NCBI RefSeq assembly: GCF_003573695.1
Contig: NC_039358.1
Span: 11,904,637-11,968,636 of the forward strand
Source of the DNA: Papaver somniferum
Lineage: Eukaryota; Streptophyta; Magnoliopsida; Ranunculales; Papaveraceae
Direction: 5' to 3'
Length of the DNA stretch: 64,000 bases
The notes beneath the pieces are model-generated. The model made no database searches, had not been told where the DNA came from, and saw only the letters and a list, made by a program, of their open reading frames with translations. The position numbers and the translations under genes are program-made. Below are positions 48,038-58,538 of this stretch, piece after piece. The first letter of the stretch is position 1. Each line of letters opens with the position of its first letter.

Positions 48038-48645
48038 GTTTTCTCTTTTCCTTGTATGGATAAATAATTAATTTGGCATTCCATCTATTGTTTAGCATCA
48101 TTACCCTTAACCTGCACCTTCTTTTTAACATCTCTGCGGTTATGTTTTCGATTCAGCATAGCACATCAACTTCATTATTGTAATGAGAATGTTTTCTTTT
48201 AGGATTTGCATTGGTGTCATTTGTCATGTAACCTCAGTAAGTGTTTAATTAGGATACAAAGTAAAACTCAAGATATTACCTTGTGCAGACAAGTAAACTT
48301 AGGCAGGCACTTTTCTGAACGAATACTACGAAGTAGATGGAGATGGAATATTGATGATAGTAACCTCTTAGTCAATTTGGATATAGCTCATGCCATAGTT
48401 GGGGCAATAATAAGATATGGAAATGTAGCTTCAAAGGTTTTATGAAAATTACTGTATTTTCCTGGGAAAATTACATTGATCAGTCTGATTCTAGATTTTA
48501 TGAAGTAGGTGGTTTTTAAGAGGTAGTTAGTTGTCCCTTCGGGACATCCGATAAATAAAGAGGAATTATTGGTCACAAATTGATTCTTCCTAATCCCGTA
48601 ATCTTGCACAATATGCATTTGCTTTTTATAATTCTTTATAGAGTA

Positions 48646-48754
48646 CTCCCTCCGTCCACAGAAAGTGGGTCTTTCAGGTTTTCATTGTCTTTCAGTTTTT
48701 TAATAAGCAAAAATGAAAAACCTAAAAGACCCATTTTCTGTGGGACGGAGATAG
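48646..48754. mobile_element. Stowaway MITE
   Basis: It begins CTCCCTCCGTCCACAGAAAG and ends in the complement, 'tctgtgggacggagatag', flanked by TA on both sides (48644-48645 and 48755-48756). The inner arms 'gtgggtctttcaggttttca' and 'tgaaaaacctaaaagaccca' also pair, giving a hairpin over almost the whole 109 bp. This is the classical Tc1/mariner-related Stowaway form. Confidence 0.9.
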
Positions 48755-49417
48755 TATGTTAGACTTTGCTTGCCTTTAGCATAGAACAATTGCTTTCATT
48801 CCTTACAAAATCTGCTGAAACGTTGTATTCCATCAGCTTCATATATAGTATTTTGGAAGACACGGGTGAACTTCCAATATGGTAGTTTTGTTTGTAGTGT
48901 TGTAATTAACCTAGCTGATGTGAGTAGGGTAATAGATAGTTGGTCCTGTTATAATTTTATATGCCAAAATGTTAACTAAGTTACAACCTAACCAGTTCAG
49001 TTTTATACCTCAGGCTCGAAATTGGCTGACATTCATGATTTCTCTAGTGTCTTTTGGTTTACTGGTCCCATTATTTATATTGAAATCTCTTATGTAGTTC
49101 TTTATTTCCTTTTTTTCTCTTTGACATTCAGTTAATAATTACTCAGGTGGTGTTGTTGAGCTAGAGAGGCTTATATTTCTGAAGTACCTTCTCTTTCAAA
49201 CCTAGTAGCTGTGCTAGACAGGCTTTGAGCAGCTTCATTTTTTGAGCAGCTTGTTCACCAGGATTTTCTTCACTCTTAAGGCATCCTTGTCTCATTAACG
49301 ACTTTATTTTATCGCTATCTAAGTTCTTAAGTTAAGATCATTCCTCTTTACCTCCCGAAGTCTCTCACTGTCCATCTCCTGGAATAAGAAAAGAAGTGTA
49401 ATTCCTTATTTCAGGAT

Positions 49418-49819
49418 ATGGAGGACAATTCCAAGCAAATTGAGAACGAGGAGGAAGAAGAAGAATACGTGTTGCTTGATCTTGAAGCTGTTTATGAACA
49501 AGTAAACATCCCGCCAAATGCACCTTACGTTCTATCTGGTTTGGATACTTTGAATCCGGTTTTGGTTATAGGCGACAATCTGAAGATGATAGGTTCGTAC
49601 GAGGAAACTATTGGTACATGCCTCGTGTTCTCAGAAAAAGATGGTGGTCCTGTGGTGCACGAAGAGACGGGACCATCAGATCAAAACCTTTTCAAAGGAG
49701 CGTGCATTGTAGATCCAAATCAAACTTCAACCAAGCAAGTAAAACCTGTTGCCAGCCTCCAAAAGATTCTCAAGTTTAGATTACCAACTGAAGAAGATGG
49801 CATTCAGAATCCTTTTTGA
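49418..49819 (+). CDS. TFIIIC subunit 6-like protein (tau55-related domain)
   Basis: TFIIIC binds the A and B boxes of tRNA genes and recruits TFIIIB for RNA polymerase III. The 133-residue product has an acidic start (ENEEEEEE), then the conserved domain 'YVLLDLEAVYEQ', 'NAPYVLSGLDTLNPVLVIGD' and 'KMIGSYEETIGTCLVFSE', which I recognise as the TFIIIC_sub6 (GTF3C6/tau55) domain, followed by a variable tail. The whole coding part is one exon: 'ttatttcag' three bases upstream of the ATG looks like a splice acceptor, so there is probably a 5' UTR intron. Intact, with the stop TGA followed by a T-run and, 98 bp further, an N gap. No partner genes nearby. Confidence 0.85.
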   Translation: MEDNSKQIENEEEEEEYVLLDLEAVYEQVNIPPNAPYVLSGLDTLNPVLVIGDNLKMIGSYEETIGTCLVFSEKDGGPVVHEETGPSDQNLFKGACIVDPNQTSTKQVKPVASLQKILKFRLPTEEDGIQNPF

Positions 49820-49917
49820 ATTCAAGATATTTTTTTTTTTTTGTAAGGATGTGCTAATCATATGATGGCTGATGGGTAGGAAGTTTTATGGTTTGTGAAA
49901 TAAATACGGTTATGCTC

Positions 49918-50017
49918 NNNNNNNNNNNNNNNNNNNNNNNNNNNNNNNNNNNNNNNNNNNNNNNNNNNNNNNNNNNNNNNNNNNNNNNNNNNNNNNNNNN
50001 NNNNNNNNNNNNNNNNN
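49918..50017. other. Assembly gap (100 N)
   Basis: A round 100 N, followed by a run of about 17 A. The unknown sequence is in the 3' flank of the TFIIIC-subunit gene. Confidence 0.95.
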
Positions 50018-50195
50018 AAAAAAAAAAAAAAAAAGAGAAAAAATTATATAAAAGGTACTACCGGAGTACTATCCACTTTTTGAGTTAGTTTGTACTTTGA
50101 TATGAGTACAAACCCTTACACGGCCACCTGCACTATCTGAAGCTTCCAGGCCTAAATGATCAGCTGCTGCTAATAACTCTAGGATGGGTTTCTAA

Positions 50196-50819
50196 GAGCG
50201 TCCACAGTGGTGCGAGTATAATCAAAGAGACTAAAAAAAAAGACCAAATTTGGGTTTAGTTCGTCATGTGGCGTAGTGGGAAAAGAGTATATTTGGTCGC
50301 GCGTTGATAAACATTACGCCTGGGATCAGGCGTTGGTAAAGATAACGTCCGAGTGGGGTGTTGGTAAAGATAACGCGCGAGTGGGGCGTTGGTATAGTAT
50401 ACGCTTCAGAAACAAAAAATAAAAAAAAATGGGGCGGAGGTATAAAGCCCGCCCCATGCAAGTTTCATAAATTGTGAAAGTGGGGCGTTAAGTATATGAC
50501 CGCCCCATTTCGCGCGTTATCTTTACCAACGTCCCATCGGGCGTACATTATATCAACGCCCCGTTTCAGGCGTACATTATATCAACGCCCCTTGTGTAGC
50601 GGACATTATATCAACGCCCGATGAATGGCGGAGATTATATCAACGCCCGATGTGTAGCTGAGATTATATCAACGCCCGACTATAATTGGATTTGGTCTTG
50701 ATCGCAGACCAAATTTGATCTGGATTTTACTCTTTGATCAAATTTTGATCGATAGTCTGTCCCACTACGCCAGCCTACTCGACTGAAAATTTGGATTTAC
50801 TTGTCCATTGCAGTTGCTC
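50196..50819. mobile_element. Tourist/PIF-like MITE with internal tandem modules, copy 1
   Basis: Ends GAGCGTCCACAGTGG and CCATTGCAGTTGCTC are imperfect inverted repeats flanked by TAA target-site duplications (50193-50195 and 50820-50822). Inside, 'ggcgttggtaaagataacg' type modules (50300-50400) and a series of 'attatatcaacgccc' modules with about 28-bp spacing (50550-50680) form tandem arrays. It shares ends and the 'gaccaaatttg' subterminal phrase with copy 2 at 52973-53526 but has a different internal array. Confidence 0.8.
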
Positions 50820-51109
50820 TAAGAACAGAAATGGAGGAATGATGATTTAGGATTTGACTAAAGCAGTTGATTCATTTTATTTATTTTTTAAAGCAGCGTT
50901 AGATTCATGGATACTTTTAACAGGAAGTTCGAGAATATAAAGTGGAACCATTTTGCTTTGGGGTGCACCACCTCTCATCATTGGATTGGTACATTCCCAA
51001 ATAAATTAGGACCCCTGTTAGCAGCCATGGCATTTTTATGTCCACCTTTTAATGAAAGTTTTAAATTGTGCATTCTTGAAGACCAAAGTCTAAAGCCGCC
51101 CCAAGTGGA

Positions 51110-51132
51110 GTTTATATATATATATATATATA
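51110..51132. repeat. (TA)n microsatellite
   Basis: An uninterrupted (TA) run of about ten units, roughly 340 bases upstream of the start codon of glucosyltransferase copy B. It could overlap a TATA-type promoter but is not proof of one. Confidence 0.7.
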
Positions 51133-51476
51133 TTCTCATCTCCGACAGCTACCACTACTGAAGTTTGTATTTACATATTAAAAATTAGCTACATGTTGCA
51201 ATATTCTCCTTTCTCAGTACTCACTGCACTGCTCCCTGGTCTATACTTTCCGCCTAATGTAGTTCCTTCTTGATACCCCACCCCTTTCTTCCTGGAGCTT
51301 TATTCTCCAGGATTTCGTACTAACCATTTCTGTGTTTCGAACAAAAACAATCCATCTTTTTCTGGAAAACAATCCAAGTAAGAAAAAAAGAATTACTTGA
51401 TTGATACGTGTCATCAGATAGATCTGAAGGGGGGGATCTCTGGAGTATTCAAGCTGTCAAGTATTTGATAAAGATT

Positions 51477-54400
51477 ATGACAACAACCAGAATAATAACT
51501 TCAACAGTTCTATTCTTCTTCATTCTATTCGTTGGTTCATCCATTTATTATCTCCAAATCGACATAGTAAGTTACTTCTCTTTCTCTTATTTCTGCCACC
51601 TTTGTTGATTCCTCTTCTGTTTAGTTCTTCTTCAGTCATGTTTATCTGTACATTACTGAGACTCCTCTGGGGATCAAACAAAGTATACCATCTAAAATCA
51701 TCCTCGGGGATAACTACTATGATGGCTAAGTTCTTCATTGATTTTAACTTGTCGACAATGTAGGACCCCCAGATCATGTAGCAACAATATATTAGTAATT
51801 GATAATTTGGTTCCAATAGTCCGAGCTCCAAAGCTGTCGAGCACTGTTGCGTCCCCTCCAAACCCTATACTGTTGAGTAAGTTCTAGGACGTCAGAAGCG
51901 ACCGCTACAGTGCTTCTCTACATTTGACCGGATTTTCGTTATCCCATCAAACATTGCTCATAGTGAGTATCCGACTAATAGAGAAACATTCCGGATAAGT
52001 AAACTTTTTAGTTCGTCTTTGATTGATCTAGAGGGTAGAAATCATATAATTTTGGGTTCATTTTTGTTTTTGTTTTTCTTTAAAAGGTCATTCCTGTACT
52101 TGCTAGATGCAGAGTGAGACGTTCGATTCCAATGCCACACCGGTTGCTCTTAGGAATTTTCTTAATTATTTTTTACCATATTATTACACAAAATTGGTCG
52201 ATTAATCTAGTAACGACAATTTCCGGGTGAAAAAACATGCAAAACTTAATACTGTTTAAATCGACGAGAATGTAACAATAGTCAGGATGTAAACAGTTTC
52301 ATCCTACCCATTCTCAATTTGTTTTTACATCAGGATGCATCCAGTTTCACCCTCACTATTTTTTAAGTTTAAGCCAGGATAAATCCAGATTTATTCACGT
52401 TATTCTTTTGATGTCCATTTCACTCATGCTAATTTTTACTCGTCCATTAAAACCATGTTTTAAAAATATTTGGACAATTAAACCAATTTCTCTTATTATT
52501 AAGCTCTGGTTAGACATATAAACGTTGGCAAAAGATAAGCTCAATAATCTAAGCTAAGACCAGTTTGGAGTCTTTGGACTTTTTAGTCTATGATTTCTTG
52601 AATTTCTTTAAACTAATTATACAATGGTACTAAAAAAGTAGATAACGTCGTATTTTCTAAGATAATATTGGAAGATACTGATGTTACCATAATATATAGT
52701 GTTAAAATCATTCAGCGATGGTATCAGTAATTTAAATTCGGAGCCCATCATAGGAGATTCATAAGCTGGAAAGCTTTTGAAAATATTTGTAAAAAGGATA
52801 GTGCCGTGAATTTTCCATTTTATTGTTAAAATAGGCCATGTTATGGGTTGACTTAGTATTATCAATGCAAAATATTCATGCACCAGGAAAAAACAAAATA
52901 ATTTGCACGACATAGATAACATTATTTATTTCGGAAAACCCAAAACAGTTTTCGGCAGAAATTCATAAGTTAGAGCATCCACAGTGGGCGAGTATAACCA
53001 AATTTATGGGATGAGATCCTAACACAGTGGGACGGAGTAAAGATCAAATTTGGACCAAAGATCAAATTCCAGACCAAATATGGTCGCGACCAAATCCCAA
53101 ATTCTAATATAGTCGGGCGTAAATTTAAAGTACGCTTGATGCTGGGCGTAAATTTAAAGTACGCTTGTTAACGGGCGGAGATTTAAATTACGCCCGATGA
53201 AATTTTAATTAAATAAAAAAAAAAAAGGAATGAGGCGGACTTTTAAAGTCCGCCTGCTAAAATTTGCAAAGAATGGGGCGGACTTTTAAAGTCCGCCCGA
53301 TGGAATTTTAATGAGGCGGACTTTTAAAGTCCGCCTGTTAAAATTTACAAAGGATGGGGCGGACTTTTAAAGTCCGCCTGATGGAATTTTAATGGGGCGG
53401 ACTTTTAAAGTCCGCCTGACGAAATTTTAATCATGTACTGTTGCGTCACACCACGGACTAAACCCAAATTTTGGTCTTTTTTTTGGTCTTTGATCTTTGA
53501 TTTTGATCGCACCACTGCAGTTGCTCTTAGGAGACTTCTGATAATGCAATAGGAATAGTGACCGTGGTTATTTCATTTTTCTTAAAAGTAGTAGATATGT
53601 TATAGGTTGATCTAGTGTTATCGGTGCAAAATATTCATGGATCCAGGAAAATAATCCAAAATTTTCTTGCATCCATGCATAGAGTTCATCAATTTAAATA
53701 TTAAAAATACAAGCACAGGTCCCATCAAAAATGGATGAAGATGACTTATTTGGCTTCTGAAAGAAACATATTATAGTCTAGAAATTTAAAGCCAACGAGC
53801 TATTAGTTTTTGACATTGAAAGTAACAAATACTTTACATTATTGGTTTCGTTTTTATTTTATTTTATATTTTGTAAATAATGTAGAATTATTTAAAGAGT
53901 TTCACACCCTATTGGGGCTGGCTCTGCCTGCGATAAGAAAATTGTTTGATATGGAGGACTAGGACTGGAGCCAAATTTCTTTTGTACAAAAAATGGCTTG
54001 TAACTTGAGCCAAATATGCATTATATTTTCAGTAAAAATGGTAAAATGTCACTTCATTGATATTAAAAATGGTTGTTAATATCATTTGAGAAGATACCAT
54101 GTTTTTGGTATTACTCCTTGTAAAAATATCTGAGCAAGGCTGGTTTATATATTAACTCTTGCAGTCTATGCTCACAAGTAGTTTCAGCACTAAGGAAGGA
54201 GGAGTAACCTCTAAAAACACAGAGAGAATAGAAACCCCGCAAGTTAACTGCACATTTGGAGACCTGACTCTAACCTGTCCCTTAAGTAATTCAGAGACAC
54301 AAATCTCGCCGACTAACAAAACATCAACCGAAGTATGCCCTGAATATTTTCGCTGGATACATGAAGATCTATCGCCATGGAGAAAGACTGGGATCTCGAA

Positions 54401-56773
54401 CGACATGATAATGCGTGCAAGGAGAACAGCACACTTCAGATTAGTGATTGTTGATGGTAAAGCGTATCTGGAGACTTATGGGAAGGCTTATCAATCAAGA
54501 GATACATTGAATCTATGGGGAATATTACAACTTATGAGGAGGTACCCTGGCAGGTTTCCGGATTTAGATTTGTTGTTCGACTGCAACGACCCTCCAGTTA
54601 TCAAATCTAGTTTATATATGCAACCCAAAGCCACTGTTCCGCCGCCAGCACTATTTGGTTATTGCTCAGACGACTCGCATTTGGATATCGTCTTTCCTGA
54701 CTGGTCTTTCTGGGGTTGGTAATTGTTCTTTATCTTTTCTGTCTGGTCTATATATTATTCTAGTGATGCTCAGTTTCAAAGCAATGCTCACCTAACCAAA
54801 TGGTTCAAACCAAAACTAGCATAAAAGGTTGTGATACTGAAGCATATATATATATGTAGTCATGGCCTCAAGATATCCAACAAATTTTCACAAAGCCGAA
54901 AACATATGCAGTTGCTTGGTAAATCATAATTCTTTGTAAAATTTTATGGTTATTTACAATAAACCAAAGAATGAGGAAAACCACTAAGGATATTGCAGTT
55001 CAAAATCATGGGACATTTGGCAGCTGCGATTTTTTCCTGCATACCAAGAAGACCGATAAGCCGTAAAAATATTTTGCTGGAACGTAGTGACATCTCTAGG
55101 TAAAAATATTTTGCTGGAACGTAGTGACATCTCTAGGTCTTTAAGACTATGGTTGAAATTGGACATATTATTTTGTTAAGTAGAGGAACTTTAAAATAAA
55201 AGGTGGTATTCTTGTAGAATGAGCATACTATAATATTTGTTTTAGTGGTTAATGTGTCAGATGTCAAGCTTAAAGATAAGTTGGCATGTAAATTTTCGAG
55301 TTTTTATAGAAATGCAGGCATAAGTCATGGATATTAGGTACAGAAATTGCCATAACATCATCTGTTATCGTTATCATGAGATAGAAAAATAGTGTAACAT
55401 TATTTCTTTACAGGCCTGAAATCAATATAAAACCATGGAATACACTATTAGAGGAGATGAAAGCGGAAAACAGGAAGACAAAATGGACAGAAAGGGAACC
55501 TTATGCCTATTGGAAAGGAAACCCTGATGTAGGTAAAACCAGAAAGGACCTCCTTAAATGCAATGTATCAGATGAACAAGATTGGGGTGCTCGACTTTAC
55601 GAACAGGTAGTAACTACGTACACAACAACATTGCACCAGCAACTAATTATTTGTATAAAATAACACCATAAATGTACAATATTGTGTTAGCAGCTAACCA
55701 TGAATTGCATCTTCAGGATTGGGGTCGTGAGTCTCAAAATGGATTCCAGCAGTCCAATTTAGCGAATCAGTGCACTCACAGGTTATACAAAATATATCAA
55801 AAGCTTCTGTTCCACTTCACTTGTTTGGTATTATGGAACTAACTAAGGTTTCTCACTTTCTTGCTAATGTTGTTATCAGATACAAGGTCTATATTGAAGG
55901 ATGGGCTTGGTCTGTCAGCCAAAAGTACATTTTAGCTTGTGATTCTCTTACATTGCTTGTTAAGCCCCGGTTCTATGATTTCTTCACGAGAGGGTTAAAG
56001 CCTTTGAAACACTATTGGCCTATTAAGAACAATGACAAATGCAGATCGATCAAGTTCGCTGTTGATTGGGGAAACACACACGAACAGAAGGTGATCGTCT
56101 TTCTGATCTTACTTTATCTGAATTTACAAGAATCTTGCATGGAGTTACACAAAAGCCTTCTACATGCGAACAAAAGAAAATTATTATGCAAATATTTTTA
56201 TTTTTTTGAAACATGATTATGCAATTAATATATCCCATTAACCATTTTTGAAACATGATTATGCAATAAATATATCCCTATAAGCATACAAGAATAGTTC
56301 AATGCAAGCAATAAAACTTCAACTAATACCCATTTCTATATGCAGTATATGGTGGACTCATCGTCATACCATCCATAGCTAACTAACCTTTGTAATAATT
56401 ATTACTGTAACAGGTTCAAGACATTGGGAAGGCTTCCAGTGACTTCATCCAGGAAAATCTAAAGATGGAATATATTTATGATTATATGTTTCATCTCTTA
56501 AACGAATATGCTAAGTTATTGACATATAAACCAACAATACCTCCAAATGCCGTAGAGTTTTGTTCTGCGACCATGGCTTGTCCACACGCAGATGGAGTTG
56601 AGAAAAGCTACATGATGGACACCATCGTAAGGCAACCTAGTGATAGTGGGCCATGCACCATGCCTCCTCCATTTGAGCCTCCATCTTTTCACGCTCTACT
56701 TAAAGAAAAGGAACAATCTATTAAAACTGTGGAGACATGGGAGAATGAATTTTGGAATAACCAACCTAGGTAA
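51477..56773 (+). CDS. CAP10/DUF821 (rumi-like) protein O-glucosyltransferase, copy B, six exons
   Basis: Same gene as copy A at 27948-31491, in opposite orientation. Exons: 51477-51566, 54165-54718, 55414-55606, 55717-55781, 55880-56090, 56414-56773; total 1473 nt, 490 residues, all introns GT-AG with the same phases. Domain order: signal anchor at residues about 10-25 (VLFFFILFVGSSIYYL); luminal stem; 'CPEYFRWIHEDLSPWRKTGI'; 'CSDDSHLDIVFPDWSFWGW' spanning the exon 2/3 junction into 'PEINIKPW'; 'YAYWKGNP' (matching the common family form better than YAYWKGNT in copy A); 'YKVYIEGWAWSVSQKYILAC'; C-terminal tail 'MPPPFEPPSFHALLKE'. A luminal ER/Golgi glycosyltransferase is expected. Introns 1, 2 and 5 are longer than in copy A; intron 1 carries a Tourist MITE and a 300-bp repeat. 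Looks intact. Confidence 0.9.
52190..52500 (+). repeat. Dispersed ~300-bp repeat in intron 1 of copy B
   Basis: Same family and orientation as 39000-39300, with the three 'tttca(t/c)cct' modules in order. It arrived after the gene duplication, or was lost from the other copy, since intron 1 of copy A lacks it. Confidence 0.6.
52973..53526. mobile_element. Tourist/PIF-like MITE with palindromic tandem array, copy 2
   Basis: Ends GAGCATCCACAGTGG and CCACTGCAGTTGCTC are flanked by TTA (52970-52972 and 53527-53529). Inside are two or three 'gggcgtaaatttaaagtacg' modules (53115-53200) and then five copies of an inverted repeat with arms GGCGGACTTT and AAAGTCCGCC around a single T (53234-53416), separated by 'tgatggaattttaat'-type linkers. 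It lies inside intron 1 of glucosyltransferase copy B. Confidence 0.85.
55065..55140 (+). repeat. Exact 37-bp tandem duplication in intron 2 of copy B
   Basis: The unit 'taaaaatattttgctggaac' followed by 'gtagtgacatctctagg' appears twice head to tail with no mismatch. It is absent from the 110-bp intron 2 of copy A and so is recent. Confidence 0.85.
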
Positions 56774-57154
56774 ATTTTTGAAGTTTTTATAATTTTATTA
56801 ATTGTAGGTTCAAAATATGATTTCTTTTATTTTCATTGAAACAGTATCAGATGAAATTTCTGTAATTTTTTGATGGGAATATAATGTAATTAAGATGAAA
56901 AAAGTACTATACGAAGCGTGTATGATGAAAACCTACGTTCTCTTGTCGCATCTCCCACTGGCAATCTAATATTTTTGTGGAACCTTAGGTTTCATGACTA
57001 CTGGGCTTCAAATTATGACGCAATACGGAAGGGTGTATGATGAATTACGACAGTAACGTAGAAAGATTGTAGAGAAATATCCATTTTAGTTGATTAATCA
57101 TATGAGAAACTACATTTCACTTGTTTCCTATTTATAAAAAATAATAAAACTTAT
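56774..57154 (+). other. 3' flank of copy B
   Basis: The first 50 bases after the stop ('atttttgaagtttttataat') are related to the start of the 3' UTR of copy A on the minus strand, so this is the 3' UTR. No clear poly-A signal was chosen. The rest is non-coding up to the LTR. Confidence 0.4.
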
Positions 57155-58538
57155 TATTAGAGCACTGCTCGGTCAAACTCGTAAGCGTTGCTATCTCAAG
57201 CTTGTTTGTCAGATAATTGATCAAAACTATATACTTGATTTGTAGTCTAATTATAGCTATGTCTCGGATTATGATGAGTTGTATAGTTGAGCTTTAGACT
57301 TCATGGCGTTCACCAGTTGTAGACGAAGATCTACTGAGGAGCTTGGAGGAACTTCATCAACAAAAGGTATGTGGAGATTAAAACTTATCTATCACTCAGA
57401 AGTCTATTCTATTCTATCTTCTAAAGAGACTAAGTCATATAGCAATATAGACTTTTACATTATACACATTTGATATTTAGAGCCGACCTTAACTCGCTTA
57501 TCTTTTTCTCCAAATATGTGTTGGAACCTTTTTGCTTTAGCTATGTTCGTCATATTCTTGACGAGTTTAGTTGGAAAAAATTTATTGTTGGAAACTAAGT
57601 ATAATATCAAAAGATGATCATGTGAAAATTACCTTGAACATCTTATATGATTTGTGTGAGGCAGTCATTTGATGTTAGCTCGTGAAGTTTCGTAATGATC
57701 ATTCGATCACTTGAAAAATACTTGAAGCTAATGGTTTGTGTGAGACAACCATCGTCGTCTTCAAATGATGTTTCAATGATTGAAATGAGAGTTTAGAATG
57801 ATTAACCATGTCTGGATACAACACGATATGCATACCTAGTATGCGAACTGGTTTATAATGATTCAGGTCCGGGTACCTTGTTTGCGTACCTAGTATGCGA
57901 ACGGTTCTACCTGAGTTGAGTCTGTAACGGTTGTTCGCGAACCGGGTTTGCGAACTTCTTGACTAGGCCAAGGTCCGGAGATGCTATTCTCGTAACTGGT
58001 TGGCAAACACAGAGGTGAAGTTCTAGATTGGTCATGTATGATTCTCATACTCATGAACTAAAACATTTATGATTTAGTGAATGCAATATTTGCAAACGGT
58101 GACTTAATGTTCATGAATTGATTCATGTATAAGTACTTTGTACGATTACGAATCAAACCGATTTCGATTCAATTTGTTCATATATTTTTCTATGAGATTG
58201 TGAAAATTTTAACAAGTTTATTTGAAATATAATTATATTCATTTGATTATATTTCATGATTTGATGATCTTAATTGATGTCAGGCCTGAGATCGTCCCTT
58301 CTAGGTTCGAGAGTATAGGTGAGAAAGGTGTTATGTTATCAAGGGAGCGAGAGTCGAAATCAGGTTCACGGACTTGCCTCTGTAGACTTTCTAATTGTGA
58401 GAGATAGAGATATAACTCTGAATATTATTCCTTGATTGAGATTCATTAAGTTGAACTCTCGGAATTATGTTTAGGTTTAGTTCATACAGGTTTCCTAAGA
58501 AAAAGGTGGTGGTGTATTTTGGAACCCCTGCATTTTCA
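57155..58538 (+). mobile_element. Diverged Copia-type LTR ('TGTTAGAGCA..' family), near complete
   Basis: It starts 'tattagagcactgctcggtc' (a mutated TGTTAGAGCACTGCTCGGTC) and ends 'ggaacccctgcattttca'. 'caagcttgtttgtcagataa' and 'aacttcatcaacaaaaggta' follow the order at 61258-61480. In the middle (57835-58010) is a cluster of 'gcgaac' phrases ('tatgcgaact', 'gcgaaccgggtttgcgaact'). No matching 5-bp flanks were found, and no internal region is attached. The 61-codon ORF at 58222 is not a gene. Confidence 0.6.
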
